A stretch of 64,000 nt of DNA from Mucilaginibacter sabulilitoris (GCF_034262375.1 NZ_CP139558.1:310001-374000), one strand, 5' to 3'. Shown: positions 8,011 through 17,315, counted from the first letter of the stretch. Program-made: numbers and translations. The notes: generated by a model from the sequence alone, not told the origin.

Positions 8011-8595
8011 TTAAAACCCGTACGCTACGCGGATACCGATCAGGTTAACTTTGCTTTGATCAAAGTTTGATGCAAATTTAGTAGTGGCTTCGTAACGAAT
8101 GCCCGCATCAATAAAGTTACCGTTTGCACTAACCGGGAACTGAACACCTACTTGCGGAGCCCATACAAACGCGGTTGATTTATTAGCGCCAACGTCAGAT
8201 TTGTTTAGCAAGAAAGCAGCACCGGCTTCGCCCTGAACATAAAAGTTTTCGATAGGGAAGTATTTTAAACCAGCTTTAACCGGAATAAGGTGAAAATCGG
8301 TAGGGTTTGAAGGAATATCATTTTTAGCAAATACGTTATTATATCCTGCGTTAACAGTAACAAATAACTGGTTTGATAATACCGGGATATCGGCCTGTAC
8401 CGAACCACCTAAGTTCCATTTGTAGTTATCTTTAAAATCGCCAAGTGCAATGCCTGCATCAACACCAATGCTGTAACGGATGCCGTCTTTAGTAGTAGTA
8501 GAAGTGGTTGTAGGGGTAGTTGTTTGTGCTTTAGCGCCAAATGCAAGACCTGCAAAAGCTAAAGCAAGAGCTGAAATTTTTAATGTATTTTTCAT
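8011..8595 (-). CDS. Small outer-membrane beta-barrel protein (porin/opacity family fold)
   Basis: 194-residue secreted protein with a clear signal peptide (residues 1-23, cleavage at GAKA-QTT) and a Thr-rich linker of about 13 residues, then eight short amphipathic strands that match an OmpA/opacity-type 8-stranded barrel. The C-terminus VNLIGIRVAYGF ends in Phe, as recognised by the BAM complex. No enzymatic motif. The gene stands alone, with a 325-bp upstream region and a strong terminator immediately downstream. Its function is unknown and could be structural or adhesive. Confidence 0.83.
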   Translation of the reverse strand: MKNTLKISALALAFAGLAFGAKAQTTTPTTTSTTTKDGIRYSIGVDAGIALGDFKDNYKWNLGGSVQADIPVLSNQLFVTVNAGYNNVFAKNDIPSNPTDFHLIPVKAGLKYFPIENFYVQGEAGAAFLLNKSDVGANKSTAFVWAPQVGVQFPVSANGNFIDAGIRYEATTKFASNFDQSKVNLIGIRVAYGF

Positions 8596-8919
8596 AACAA
8601 TTGTGTGTTTTTGATATATGTTTTATAAACACAATGCAAAGTAAAGCACATAAACATATATCATTTTTCATCCAAAAGTCATGAATGTTTAATCGATTGA
8701 TTAACAGTAATTTATTTTTTGACCAATTTGGTATATTGGTCAGACAAGTGTAAAATGAGCGAAGATTTAACTTTTTAATGTCAAAATTAACATGAATTTA
8801 ACATGACATTAGGCGCTAAAAACAGCGCCTAATTGAATCCATTTTAGTTGAATTTGGTTCTTTTTAACAAAAAAAGCCGCGAAAACGGTGTTTTTCGACG
8901 GCTTTTACGTTCAAATCGG
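8596..8919. other. 324-bp intergenic region with two hairpins
   Basis: AT-rich region upstream of the barrel gene. The only structure I see is the terminator at 8871-8906 and a second perfect 9-bp hairpin, TTAGGCGCT / AGCGCCTAA (8809-8832), without a T-run. No ORF with coding character was found. Confidence 0.6.
8871..8906 (-). terminator. Intrinsic terminator after the enoyl-CoA hydratase gene
   Basis: AAAAGCCG...CGAAAA type stem with an imperfect centre and, on the minus strand, a run of T after the stem. It lies 14 bases past the hydratase stop codon. Confidence 0.7.
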
Positions 8920-9702
8920 TTATTGCCCTTTAAACTCAGGTTTCCGTTTGTTAAGAAAAGCATCCACGCCTTCTTTAAAATCTTGCGTTCCAAAACATTT
9001 ACCGAATTCATCAATTTCGGTTTGAAAACCATCTACCCCATCAGCACATCCGGCATTCACCGAGCGGATGGCAGAGGCTAATGCCAGCGGTGCCCGTTGC
9101 AGTATTTTTTGCAGTATCTCTTCGGCGGTAGTCAGCAGATCTTCGGGGCAAACCACGTGGGTCACCAGGCCGTATTGGTGCGCTACTACCGCGGTTATCA
9201 TATCGGCAGTGAGTATCATTTCCAATGCCTTACCCTTACCTATCAGCTGTGCAAGTCGCTGGGTACCGCCGTAGCCGGGTATCAGGCCCAGGGTTACTTC
9301 GGGCAAACCCATTTTAGCAGTTTCTGAAGCAAGGCGGATATGGCAGGCCATAGCCAGCTCTAAACCGCCGCCCAGGGCAAAGCCATTAATGGCGGCAATT
9401 ACCGGTTTGTTACCATTGGCAATTAAATCAAATACGCGGGCGTGCCCTTCGCGCGCCAGGGCAGTACCCTGGGCAACGTCAAAGCTGGCAAACTCGCTGA
9501 TGTCGGCCCCGGCAACAAATGCTTTTGGCCCCGCGCCGGTTATGATAATGCCCCCAACAGCCGGGTTACTGAACGCCTCTGAAAAGGCAATATGCAGTTC
9601 GGAAAGGGTATCTTTATTGAGCGCATTAAGTTTGCTTTCTCGGTTGATGATAATATATTGTATGCGCTCCTTATTTTCTATTAACAGATTTTGATAGTCC
9701 AT
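8920..9702 (-). CDS. Enoyl-CoA hydratase/isomerase (crotonase family)
   Basis: 260-residue crotonase-fold enzyme. The CoA-binding and oxyanion-hole signatures are present: FVAGADISEF (about 63-72), NGFALGGGLELAMACHIRLA (about 105-124) and GLPEVTLGLIPGYGGTQRL, with the Glu of PEVTLG in the position of a catalytic glutamate. Likely reaction: hydration of 2-enoyl-CoA in fatty-acid or branched-chain amino-acid breakdown. Its start lies 12 bases after the stop of the B12-binding gene, so the two are probably one operon, which points to acyl-CoA metabolism around methylmalonyl-CoA. The exact substrate is not readable. Confidence 0.92.
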   Translation of the reverse strand: MDYQNLLIENKERIQYIIINRESKLNALNKDTLSELHIAFSEAFSNPAVGGIIITGAGPKAFVAGADISEFASFDVAQGTALAREGHARVFDLIANGNKPVIAAINGFALGGGLELAMACHIRLASETAKMGLPEVTLGLIPGYGGTQRLAQLIGKGKALEMILTADMITAVVAHQYGLVTHVVCPEDLLTTAEEILQKILQRAPLALASAIRSVNAGCADGVDGFQTEIDEFGKCFGTQDFKEGVDAFLNKRKPEFKGQ

Positions 9703-9714
9703 TGGTGGTTCCGT

Positions 9715-10134
9715 TTAAAAATTACGGTGCTCGTGCACCCAGTTTGTAATATAGGTAACAATGTCTTGCGTGTTAGTCCCCGGCGGAAAAAGCTCGCCTA
9801 CACCCAACTGTTTCAGGGCCAGCATATCTTCATGCGGAATAATACCGCCGCCGGTAAGCAGCACATCATCCATTTGTTTTTCCCTGATGAGGTTAATGAT
9901 GCGTGGAAAAACGGTCATGTGAGCGCCGGACAATATAGATATGCCTATAGCATCCACATCTTCCTGCAGGGCGGTGTTTACTACCATTTCGGGGGTTTGG
10001 CGTAAGCCTGTATAAATTACTTCCATGCCCGCATCGCGCAGCGAGGTAGCAATAATGCGCGCTCCGCGGTCGTGCCCGTCAAGCCCTACTTTGGCAACTA
10101 AAACGCGGATGGGTCGGTTAAAGGTATTACTCAT
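9715..10134 (-). CDS. Cobalamin (B12)-binding domain protein, methylmalonyl-CoA mutase small-domain type
   Basis: 139-residue stand-alone B12-binding domain. The lower-ligand motif DxHxxG is intact as Asp19-Gly-His21-Asp-Arg-Gly24, followed by the conserved SILSGAH and GGGIIP loops that hold the nucleotide tail of cobalamin. It equals the C-terminal domain of methylmalonyl-CoA mutase or the small subunit of heteromeric acyl-CoA mutases. No large mutase subunit is in the window, so the partner must be elsewhere. It is encoded directly upstream of the crotonase gene in the same direction. Confidence 0.9.
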   Translation of the reverse strand: MSNTFNRPIRVLVAKVGLDGHDRGARIIATSLRDAGMEVIYTGLRQTPEMVVNTALQEDVDAIGISILSGAHMTVFPRIINLIREKQMDDVLLTGGGIIPHEDMLALKQLGVGELFPPGTNTQDIVTYITNWVHEHRNF

Positions 10135-10191
10135 GTAAACCGTTATTGGTTACGGTAAAAGTAATAAGAAAGGGGGAATAATATCTAATAA

Positions 10192-10345
10192 TGAATTTTG
10201 AATAGCCAATATCGAATGTTTTCCTTACGATTCGCTATTCTTTATTGGATGTTCGATGTTCGGTATTGACCCTAATAATCAGGCGGCCTGTTAACAATAT
10301 AAAATTTTCACTTCATTCAAGAGATAGTTTCTCCCCTCCGGTCGA
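10192..10345. repeat. Intergenic AT-rich inverted motifs and a half-palindrome
   Basis: The segment carries inverted copies of GAATAGC / GCTATTC around 10199-10240, with ATTGGATGTTCGATGTTCGG beyond. Near 10330-10352 lies CTCCGGTCGAAATGACG, which looks like half of one of the dispersed palindromes seen elsewhere in the window. No gene is seen here. Confidence 0.4.
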
Positions 10346-10388
10346 AATGACGGGCTGGTGAAGCAATTATCGGAGCTCCATATCAGTT

Positions 10389-10793
10389 TTAAGATACCTC
10401 ACTACTGCTTCTTAAGCCGATAGATATAATTATACATATTACCCTTTTCACCAGTATCAAACTATCGCTTTTGGTGGTTAATGTGTATTTACCGGCAAGC
10501 ACCAGGCCCGAGTCAAAATCGGCAGTGTGTGCAAGGCTATCTGTAAAAGTTATCTCCTTATTATTAACTATATAGCTGCCATAGCTATTGGCATGAAAGT
10601 GCGTGTTGATAGATGTATTGTAGGTTTTATCTGTTATAACCAGTTGAGCATCGGTTTCTGCAGCGCCGGGGCTGGTGCTGTATAGTTTACCTATATAAGT
10701 ACCTTTAAGGTTTATAGGTATTGCCTTCTCTTTTTTACAGGCAGCTAAGCTCAATAGGATCAACAACGTTACTAACAGGGATTGTGCTTTCAT
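10389..10793 (-). CDS. Small lipoprotein, 3' end probably frameshifted
   Basis: 134-residue protein with a lipoprotein signal (LLILLSLAACKK, lipobox Cys19). The rest, GTYIGKLYSTSPG and following strands, suggests a small beta-sandwich or lipocalin-like domain. The last 18 residues (RVICIIISIGLRSSSEVS) do not fit. If the A4 run at 10445-10448 (T on the plus strand) had one more A, the protein would instead end VKKGNMYNYIYRLKKQ with a stop at 10402, which looks like a natural end. So the annotated C-terminus may result from a one-base deletion or a sequencing error. Function unknown. Confidence 0.7.
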   Translation of the reverse strand: MKAQSLLVTLLILLSLAACKKEKAIPINLKGTYIGKLYSTSPGAAETDAQLVITDKTYNTSINTHFHANSYGSYIVNNKEITFTDSLAHTADFDSGLVLAGKYTLTTKSDSLILVKRVICIIISIGLRSSSEVS

Positions 10794-10919
10794 AATAATA
10801 ATGGTTTAATCGGTTTACATTATATTACGGCAGGTTTTATGAATACGCTACAGTAGCTTTTAGCTTTACCATAGTAATTTATACCCTTACCTATACCATA
10901 TAGTATAATTGCTCCCCCC

Positions 10920-11729
10920 TTACCGTTTTACAATCAAGCCCTGCTCCGCTATCCATTTATCATATTCAATTGTTGTGGCAACACTTTTTGCAAAGTCCCT
11001 GCCACGTAATTTTTCAACCAAATGCAGCGCGCCATCCATCCCAGCCGAAATACCGGCGGTTGTGATCACATTGCCATTATCTACAAACCTTACATTGGCC
11101 ATAACTTTGGTTTTCGGAAGAAGCTGCCGTAAGTTATCAATCTGTGTATGATAAGTGGTTGCCGTAAGGTTATCTAAAATTCCGGCTCTTCCTAAAGTAA
11201 ACGCACCTGTACATACCGATAAATAATACTGTGTGTGAGGTTTCTGGGCCTTTATCCATGATAATACTTCGCCATCAATAGTACGCGAGCCGGTTTCGCC
11301 TCCAAAAACTACCAGCACATCGGCAGGGGGCGCGTTATCTATAGCGTAATCGGGTATAATAGATAAAATGCCCTGCGACCGGATTGGCTCTTTGGTTTTG
11401 GAAACCGTAAATACTTTGAAACCTGCGGCGCTGAAAATTTCCATAGGGCCGGCAAAGTCCAATACCTCAACTCCGTTTTGCAGATAAAAACAAATAGTTA
11501 CTGGTTTAAGACTGAGTTGTTTTTTCAAATCGCCGGATGTTGTTTTAACCAGCTTCATGCCGCAATGCGGACAAGTACCTGGTTTATCAAATTGCAGTTT
11601 ATCACAATCGCTGTTGCAGGGAGGGCAAACGTAAACAATAGGATTTTTAGCTGCCGGCGACTGCGCGGATATCGTAGATATGGCAAATACAAACAGCAAA
11701 AAAGCTAAAAGAAAACCAGATTTTTTCAT
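10920..11729 (-). CDS. Exported DJ-1/PfpI family protein with N-terminal heavy-metal-binding domain
   Basis: 269 residues: signal peptide (1-22), then a small Cys-rich zinc-ribbon-like domain with Cys35, Cys38, Cys42, Cys53 and Cys56 ending in CPHCGMKL (heavy-metal-binding domain type), then a DJ-1/PfpI class-I glutaminase-like domain from about residue 75. The nucleophile-elbow Cys173 lies in SVCTGAFTLGRAG. The DJ-1 domain resembles the isonitrile-hydratase / AraC-associated group. The protein should act in the periplasm. The substrate is unknown; the metal domain suggests metal sensing or a metal-dependent step. Monocistronic as far as can be seen. Confidence 0.85.
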   Translation of the reverse strand: MKKSGFLLAFLLFVFAISTISAQSPAAKNPIVYVCPPCNSDCDKLQFDKPGTCPHCGMKLVKTTSGDLKKQLSLKPVTICFYLQNGVEVLDFAGPMEIFSAAGFKVFTVSKTKEPIRSQGILSIIPDYAIDNAPPADVLVVFGGETGSRTIDGEVLSWIKAQKPHTQYYLSVCTGAFTLGRAGILDNLTATTYHTQIDNLRQLLPKTKVMANVRFVDNGNVITTAGISAGMDGALHLVEKLRGRDFAKSVATTIEYDKWIAEQGLIVKR

Positions 11730-11918
11730 AGCAATAAGGGTTATTATAAGGTTACTTTTTTACTTATAAAGTATTAGCCTTTAGAATAAAAACAGGTTGT
11801 TTTGTTACGAAATATGTGCGTTAATTATTGTTGTATAACAAGCATCATCGCACAGCCAGTCTGAAGACTACAGTACTTTCGTCCTACATCAAAAAGCAAG
11901 TTGGTTACCCAAACCAGA

Positions 11919-12079
11919 TTAATTCTCCCCTATAAAAGGTTGCACCTCTACTCCGGTTTTATAAAAGCCAGCCAGTTCGTTCATATCCCTGTAATGGTAT
12001 GTTTTATTCTTTATCCGTTCAACTACCTCGGGTTTAGATTCCATGATCTTACTCATCACCGCTATAAAATCCTTTTTTT
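11919..12079 (-). pseudogene. Displaced 3' part of the secreted-protein gene at 12080 (other frame)
   Basis: After the A7 run at 12122-12128 the minus-strand -1 frame reads TYYYGENPDNLTEMKKKDF, then IAVMSKIMESKPEVVERIK, and ends PFIGEN with a TAA at 11919-11921. It has no start of its own, and in its frame a stop lies directly upstream of the A-run. It is therefore the true C-terminal part of the gene whose 0-frame ends at 12080. Either the gene is broken or ribosomes shift by -1 on the A-run. Confidence 0.65.
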
Positions 12080-12544
12080 TCATTTCGGTGAGGTTGTCCG
12101 GATTTTCGCCATAGTAATAGGTTTTTTTGAACTCTTAAATCCTACTGCCAGCGTAACAACTCCCGCCGGGCCGATGGGACTCATTGGACTTGTTATTGTA
12201 TAAACAAAAAGAAATAATTTTACAGGCCCATCAACAATGACCTTTAGAAGAGGTGCTTTTTTTACTATTTCTGCATGGCTTACCACGAAACTATCCCGGG
12301 TAACGCTATCCCGGTTAATTACAATTGCCCGTATGCTAAAAATGTCATATTCGTCCCGTTTGCTCTTTCTATCCTTTTTATAGTCAAACGTGTTAACTCC
12401 GGTATAACTGGCAAACAGACCTGTAAATTTGTGATTGTTTTTGTCATAATAACAACCGGCCTTCCATCGGTTTTCTAATATAGACTGGGCTTTCAAAGAA
12501 AAACCGGATACTAAAAAACATAGAAGTAATAAAAGTTTAGACAT
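12080..12544 (-). CDS. Secreted hypothetical protein, truncated by a -1 frameshift
   Basis: 154 residues as read. Signal peptide at 1-19 (FLVSGFSLKA-QSI). The following region (residues 20-140) is a plausible globular secreted protein of unknown family. The last 14 residues (PITMAKIRTTSPK) come from reading through an A7 run, TCA AAA AAA CCT. A -1 shift there joins a coherent reading frame that continues for about 66 codons to 11919. An intact gene would encode about 207 residues. I recognise no family. The neighbouring lipoprotein gene at 10389 shows the same kind of A-run shift. Confidence 0.7.
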   Translation of the reverse strand: MSKLLLLLCFLVSGFSLKAQSILENRWKAGCYYDKNNHKFTGLFASYTGVNTFDYKKDRKSKRDEYDIFSIRAIVINRDSVTRDSFVVSHAEIVKKAPLLKVIVDGPVKLFLFVYTITSPMSPIGPAGVVTLAVGFKSSKKPITMAKIRTTSPK

Positions 12545-12726
12545 AAGGTTTGGGTTAAAAATTTCACAAATGTATCATTTTTTATAAACGGGAATTTGAG
12601 AAATCATTCATACGCATCCCCATCCCCGCTATTCGAAACCTCCGCCTTAAAATAACTATGCCTGTGTTTGCTATACTACCTAACTTTCCCATCCGCCCCA
12701 AATAAATTTTTTAAATTTGCCTTTCT

Positions 12727-13392
12727 ATGATAATCAGTGCGGCAACTCCATTTACTTTACTCGGGCAAAACCTATCCCTGCTCCCTCAAAAAGCACTTTA
12801 CTGGGAACAGCAAAAAGCGCTGATTGTAGCCGACATGCATTTTGGCAAGGTTGGGCATTTCCGTAAAGCCGGTATCGCGGTGCCCCGCGATATGGAGCAA
12901 AGCGATCTGGCTACCCTGAGCGACCTGATACATGAATACAAGCCCGAAAAGCTCTTGTTCCTGGGCGATTTGTTTCACAGCGACATGAATAATGATTGGG
13001 ATTGGTTTATCCTTTGGCGCAGCCAATTCCCCGGTCTGCAGATCATCCTGATCCGTGGCAACCATGATATTATTGCCGATAGCCACTACCAAAACCTGAA
13101 TATCGAACTGCATAACGAACTGCTTATCGGGCCCTTCCTGATGCTGCACCACCCCTTGTCAGATACCGGCCTGCAAAACGCGAGCGGCTATGTTTTTTGC
13201 GGGCACATTCACCCCGGTGTTAGCCTGAGCGGGCGGGGGAGGCAATCTATAACCCTACCGTGTTTTGCCTTCGGCAGTGAGCAGGCGATACTACCGTCGT
13301 TCGGAAAATTCACCGGAAAGGTTGCTATCCGCAGTCAAAAAACCGACCGGATATTCGCGGTTTTAAAAGATAAGGTGCTCGTTATTGACTAA
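12727..13392 (+). CDS. pdeM: Ligase-associated DNA damage response endonuclease PdeM
   Basis: 221-residue calcineurin-like metallophosphoesterase. All metal-binding motifs are present: DMHFGK (Asp36, His38), GDLFHS (Asp81), RGNHD (Asn112, His113), HHPL (His141) and CGHIH (His160, His162). The start MIISAATPFTLLGQNLSLLP and PRDMEQSDLATLSDLI match the PdeM subgroup, which usually sits beside an ATP-dependent ligase and a DEXH helicase in a DNA repair cluster. Neither partner is adjacent here. A -7-like TAAATTTG at 12712-12719 would give a nearly leaderless mRNA. Confidence 0.88.
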   Translation: MIISAATPFTLLGQNLSLLPQKALYWEQQKALIVADMHFGKVGHFRKAGIAVPRDMEQSDLATLSDLIHEYKPEKLLFLGDLFHSDMNNDWDWFILWRSQFPGLQIILIRGNHDIIADSHYQNLNIELHNELLIGPFLMLHHPLSDTGLQNASGYVFCGHIHPGVSLSGRGRQSITLPCFAFGSEQAILPSFGKFTGKVAIRSQKTDRIFAVLKDKVLVID

Positions 13393-13512
13393 TTACGGGT
13401 TAACTTATAGCTAAGCGGACTGTAATTCCTATGTAATTTCTTAGATTGATTCTAAATAGCCATTTCACGGGCAATAAGCCAATTGCATTTCTATCTTTTG
13501 GCTTTTAATAAA

Positions 13513-13520
13513 TACTTTTG
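13513..13520 (+). promoter_or_regulatory. Candidate -7 element for the sdhCAB operon
   Basis: TACTTTTG matches the Bacteroidota -7 consensus TAnnTTTG and lies 22 bases before the sdhC start. No TTG at the usual 19-21 base distance is seen, so the -33 part is weak or absent. Confidence 0.4.
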
Positions 13521-13542
13521 CCTAAAATAAATCTATTTCATA

Positions 13543-14325
13543 ATGAGCGAATTTAAACAAACCTTTAACTCATCGCTGGGAAAAAAGCTGATCATGGCTT
13601 TAACAGGCTTGTTTTTGTGTACATTTATTATTGTACACGTTGGAGGTAACCTGTTGCTGTTTAGCAACGACAATGGCTTTGGCTTTAATGTTTATGCCAA
13701 TTTTTTAACACATTTTCCACCTATCGAGGTTGTTGCGTGGATCTTGTACCTGTGTATAGCAATACATGCATTATACGGCCTTATTTTAACTATTAAGAAC
13801 CGTAAGTCAAGACCTGTAGGTTATGCAATTCAGCCAAAAGCTGATGCATCATGGTCATCAAAAAACATGGGGTTATTAGGTTCAATCCTGTTTTTATTTA
13901 TCGTAATACACATGGGCGACTTTTGGTACAAGTATAAATATACTAACGCTGTTGCTTTTAAGGAGTACCGTACTGACCTGGCAACCGGTCAAACAACTGT
14001 ATCGGATTATACACCTGCTTCTGCCGACTTTAACCATTCTGTTTCTACCGAAAATAATGTGGAAATAGTAAGGGTAAAAGATTTGCATGCACGTGTAGCC
14101 CATAGCTTCAGCAATGTATGGTATGTACTATTATATGTAATAGCAATGGGCGCTTTATCATTCCACCTGCTGCATGGCTTTCAGAGTGCTTTCCGCACAC
14201 TGGGTTGGGTACATCGTAAGTACACACCTATTGTATATGCTGTAGGCACCTGGTTTTTCGCAGTTATTATCCCGGTTGCTTTTGCGCTAATGCCGTTGTA
14301 TTACTTTTTTTTCTACAAAGGTTAA
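13543..14325 (+). CDS. sdhC: Succinate dehydrogenase cytochrome b subunit
   Basis: 260-residue membrane anchor of succinate:quinone oxidoreductase. Five transmembrane helices are visible (about 18-40, 62-88, 105-127, 188-212 and 230-255), with His residues in HVGGNLLLF, IAIHALYG, IVIHMGDF, RVAHSFSN and FHLLHGFQ positioned to bind two hemes. This is the single-subunit, di-heme (type B) form that Bacteroidota share with Wolinella and Bacillus, so no sdhD is expected. First gene of sdhCAB; sdhA begins 76 bases after it. Confidence 0.95.
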   Translation: MSEFKQTFNSSLGKKLIMALTGLFLCTFIIVHVGGNLLLFSNDNGFGFNVYANFLTHFPPIEVVAWILYLCIAIHALYGLILTIKNRKSRPVGYAIQPKADASWSSKNMGLLGSILFLFIVIHMGDFWYKYKYTNAVAFKEYRTDLATGQTTVSDYTPASADFNHSVSTENNVEIVRVKDLHARVAHSFSNVWYVLLYVIAMGALSFHLLHGFQSAFRTLGWVHRKYTPIVYAVGTWFFAVIIPVAFALMPLYYFFFYKG

Positions 14326-14401
14326 GTTGAATTAATAGTTGATCAAGATGAAACGGGCTGATTAAAAGCCGGCCCTTCACTAAAATATAAATTGTATAAA
14401 C

Positions 14402-16336
14402 ATGAGTTTAGATGCTAAAATTCCTCAAGGCCCATTAGCCGAAAAATGGAGCAAGCATAAATTTAACCTGAAGCTGGTTAACCCGGCCAACAAGCGTAAA
14501 TATGATATTATTATTGTAGGTACGGGTTTGGCAGGAGCTTCGGCCGCGGCTACACTGGCCGAGCTGGGTTATAACGTAAAATCTTTTTGCTTTCAGGATA
14601 GCCCCCGCCGTGCGCACTCTATTGCTGCACAGGGTGGTATAAACGCTGCAAAAAATTACCAGAACGACGGCGACAGCGTTTACCGTCTGTTTTATGACAC
14701 TATTAAAGGCGGCGATTACCGCGCCCGCGAAGGCAATGTTCACCGCCTGGCCGAAGTGTCGGTAAATATTATTGACCAGTGCGTTGCGCAGGGTGTTCCA
14801 TTCGCGCGCGAATATGGCGGCTTACTTGATAACCGCTCATTTGGTGGTGCCCAGGTGTCCCGTACGTTTTACGCCCGCGGTCAAACTGGACAACAATTAT
14901 TATTAGGCGCGTACTCGGCACTTAACCGCCAGATACACGCCGGCAAAGTAAAAATGTACACTCGCACCGAAATGCTTGATGTGGTTACCGTTGATGGCCA
15001 TGCCAAAGGTATTGTTACCCGTAACATGCTCACCGGCGCCATTGAAACCCATGCAGGGCACGCGGTATTATTATGTACAGGTGGTTACAGCAACGTATTT
15101 TACCTGTCAACCAACGCCATCGGTTCAAACGTTACGGCTGCCTGGAGGGCCCACAAACGTGGCGCGTTCTTTGGCAATCCTTGCTATACTCAAATTCACC
15201 CAACCTGTATCCCGGTAAGCGGCGATCACCAGTCGAAGCTTACACTGATGTCTGAATCGTTACGTAACGACGGACGTGTTTGGGCACCAAAAACAAAGGA
15301 AATTGCCGAGCAACTGCGTAAGGGCACTATTAAAGCAAATGAGGTTAAGGAAGACGATCGCGATTACTTCCTGGAACGTAAATATCCGGCCTTTGGTAAC
15401 CTTGTTCCGCGCGACGTGGCTTCACGTAATGCCAAGGAAATGGTTGAAGACGGCCGAGGTGTAGGTACTTCTGGATTTGCCGTATTCCTTGACTTTGCCG
15501 ATGCTATTAAACGCCTGGGCGAAGAAACCGTTGCGGCTAAATATGGCAACTTGTTTGATATGTATATCCAGATCACCAACGAGAATCCATACAAGCAGCC
15601 AATGCGTATCTATCCAGCTGTTCACTATACCATGGGTGGCCTTTGGGTTGATTATAACTTGAGCACCAATGTACCGGGCTTATATGCTTTGGGCGAGTGT
15701 AACTTCAGCGACCATGGCGCTAACCGTTTAGGTGCTTCTGCCTTGATGCAGGGCTTGTCTGACGGTTACTTTGTAATTCCTTATACACTGGGTGATTATC
15801 TGGCTACCATCGGCCCTAAAAAGGTTGATACCAGCCACCCTGCTTTTGAGCAAACTAAAAAAGACGTATTAGAGTACATCAATAAACTACTTGCTTTAAA
15901 AGGCAATAAAACAGTTAACGAATACCATCGCGACCTTGGTCATATTATGTGGGAGTACTGCGGAATGGCGCGTACAGAGGAAGGCCTGAAAAAAGCTAAA
16001 GGCCTGATTCAGGAACTAAAAGCCGATTTCTGGAAGAATGCTATCGTAACAGGCGAAAACGAAGAAGTAAACGCTTCGTTAGAAAGGGCCGGTCGTGTAG
16101 CCGACTTTATTGAGCTGGGCGAACTGATGGTTGATGACGCGCTGATGCGCCGCGAATCATGCGGAGGTCACTTCAGGGTAGAATCGCAAACAGAAAGTGG
16201 CGAGGCCTTACGCGATGATGAAAACTTTGCTTTTGTTGCAGCCTGGGAATTTAAAGGCGAAAACCAACCCGAAGTATTGCACAAAGAGCAGCTTGTATTT
16301 GAATCGGTACATTTAACACAAAGGAATTACGCGTAG
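14402..16336 (+). CDS. sdhA: Succinate dehydrogenase / fumarate reductase flavoprotein subunit
   Basis: 644-residue flavoprotein that oxidises succinate to fumarate. Dinucleotide fold [20 protein letters not shown] (about 37-56). The FAD-attachment segment [15 protein letters not shown] (76-90) includes the His that carries covalent FAD. Substrate-site segments include HPTCIP and the C-terminal-side [13 protein letters not shown] segment (here [16 protein letters not shown]). [17 protein letters not shown] closes the FAD site. Length and order match the Bacteroidota SdhA type. It lies between sdhC and sdhB, with 120 bases before sdhB. Confidence 0.97.
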   Translation: MSLDAKIPQGPLAEKWSKHKFNLKLVNPANKRKYDIIIVGTGLAGASAAATLAELGYNVKSFCFQDSPRRAHSIAAQGGINAAKNYQNDGDSVYRLFYDTIKGGDYRAREGNVHRLAEVSVNIIDQCVAQGVPFAREYGGLLDNRSFGGAQVSRTFYARGQTGQQLLLGAYSALNRQIHAGKVKMYTRTEMLDVVTVDGHAKGIVTRNMLTGAIETHAGHAVLLCTGGYSNVFYLSTNAIGSNVTAAWRAHKRGAFFGNPCYTQIHPTCIPVSGDHQSKLTLMSESLRNDGRVWAPKTKEIAEQLRKGTIKANEVKEDDRDYFLERKYPAFGNLVPRDVASRNAKEMVEDGRGVGTSGFAVFLDFADAIKRLGEETVAAKYGNLFDMYIQITNENPYKQPMRIYPAVHYTMGGLWVDYNLSTNVPGLYALGECNFSDHGANRLGASALMQGLSDGYFVIPYTLGDYLATIGPKKVDTSHPAFEQTKKDVLEYINKLLALKGNKTVNEYHRDLGHIMWEYCGMARTEEGLKKAKGLIQELKADFWKNAIVTGENEEVNASLERAGRVADFIELGELMVDDALMRRESCGGHFRVESQTESGEALRDDENFAFVAAWEFKGENQPEVLHKEQLVFESVHLTQRNYA

Positions 16337-16359
16337 ATAGTGAATGGTTGATTGGGTTG

Positions 16360-16432
16360 ATTAAGTTAGATTGGTTTCCTTATCCGACAAAAACAACTCA
16401 CTTAAGCAACCAGTCACCCAATTAACAAAATA
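16360..16432. repeat. Imperfect inverted motif in the sdhA-sdhB gap
   Basis: GGTTGATTAAGTTAG on the left and CTTAAGCAACC / CCCAATTAAC on the right are partly inverted, suggesting a hairpin that could set the sdhB mRNA ratio. The motif TGAATGGTTGA also occurs near 37663-37673, so it may be a decayed dispersed repeat. Confidence 0.35.
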
Positions 16433-16456
16433 ACGATATCTCAAATCTAATAAAAG

Positions 16457-17248
16457 ATGAGTAACGGAAATATGAACCTGACGCTTAAAGTATGGCGTCA
16501 AAAAAACGCTCAGACAGCGGGGAAATTTGTGACATATAAGGCCGAAAATATTTCGCCCGACATGTCATTCCTGGAAATGCTTGACGTTGTTAACGAAAGC
16601 TTAACCCACAAAGGCGATGAGCCTATCCATTTTGATCATGATTGCCGCGAAGGTATTTGCGGTATGTGCTCATTATATATTAACGGCCACCCGCACGGAC
16701 CAAAACGCGCCGTTACTACCTGCCAGCTGCACATGCGTACTTTTCATGATGGCGAAACCATCACCATTGAACCTTGGCGCGCGTCAGCATTCCCGGTAAT
16801 TAAAGACCTGGCGGTTGACCGCTCCGCGTTCGACCGTATCCAGCAGGCTGGTGGTTATGTGTCGGTAAATACCGGTGGTGTACCCGATGGTAATGCCATT
16901 CCCATCCCTAAGGTAATTGCCGACGAGGCCTTTAACTCTGCTACCTGTATAGGCTGCGGCGCCTGCGTTGCGGCATGTAAAAACGCATCGGCCATGCTTT
17001 TTGTATCGGCTAAAATAACCCAGCTGGGCTTATTGCCGCAAGGTCAGCCAGAGCGCTACCGTCGTGTACAATCAATGGTAACACAAATGGACGAAGAAGG
17101 ATTTGGCAGCTGTACCAACACCGGCGCCTGCGAAGCAGAATGCCCGAAAGAAATTAAGCTTACCAACATCGCCCGCATGAACAATGACTATTTCAGCGCA
17201 AAACTGTTCCGTCAGGAAGAAATTCATGAAGAACAACATGGTGGTTAA
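16457..17248 (+). CDS. sdhB: Succinate dehydrogenase iron-sulfur subunit
   Basis: 263-residue electron-transfer subunit with three clusters. The plant-type [2Fe-2S] ligands are in [16 protein letters not shown] with a later Cys in AVTTCQL (about 61-97). The [4Fe-4S] site is in [14 protein letters not shown] (about 163-176). The last Cys set is in [15 protein letters not shown]. The order is that of SdhB/FrdB. It passes electrons from SdhA FAD to the hemes of SdhC. Last gene of sdhCAB; a strong terminator follows within 20 bases. Confidence 0.96.
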   Translation: MSNGNMNLTLKVWRQKNAQTAGKFVTYKAENISPDMSFLEMLDVVNESLTHKGDEPIHFDHDCREGICGMCSLYINGHPHGPKRAVTTCQLHMRTFHDGETITIEPWRASAFPVIKDLAVDRSAFDRIQQAGGYVSVNTGGVPDGNAIPIPKVIADEAFNSATCIGCGACVAACKNASAMLFVSAKITQLGLLPQGQPERYRRVQSMVTQMDEEGFGSCTNTGACEAECPKEIKLTNIARMNNDYFSAKLFRQEEIHEEQHGG

Positions 17249-17267
17249 TTGTCGATTAACCATTTAT

Positions 17268-17315
17268 CTTTCAACAAAAAAGCTTTGGAGAACTCCAAAG
17301 CTTTTTTGTTGAAAG
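17268..17315. terminator. Strong intrinsic terminator after sdhB
   Basis: A 23-bp inverted repeat, CTTTCAACAAAAAAGCTTTG... with its complement, separated by only two bases at the centre and carrying A-run and T-run flanks on both sides. It stops the sdh operon and would also stop minus-strand transcription. Confidence 0.9.

Noticed and set aside
8809..8832. Hairpin TTAGGCGCT / AGCGCCTAA as a terminator
   Set aside because: There is no T-run on either strand, so it is only mentioned in the intergenic entry.
11901..12203. Plus-strand open reading frame of about 100 codons
   Set aside because: It overlaps the frameshifted minus-strand gene, and the minus-strand -1 frame has clear protein-like composition. 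The plus-strand frame does not.
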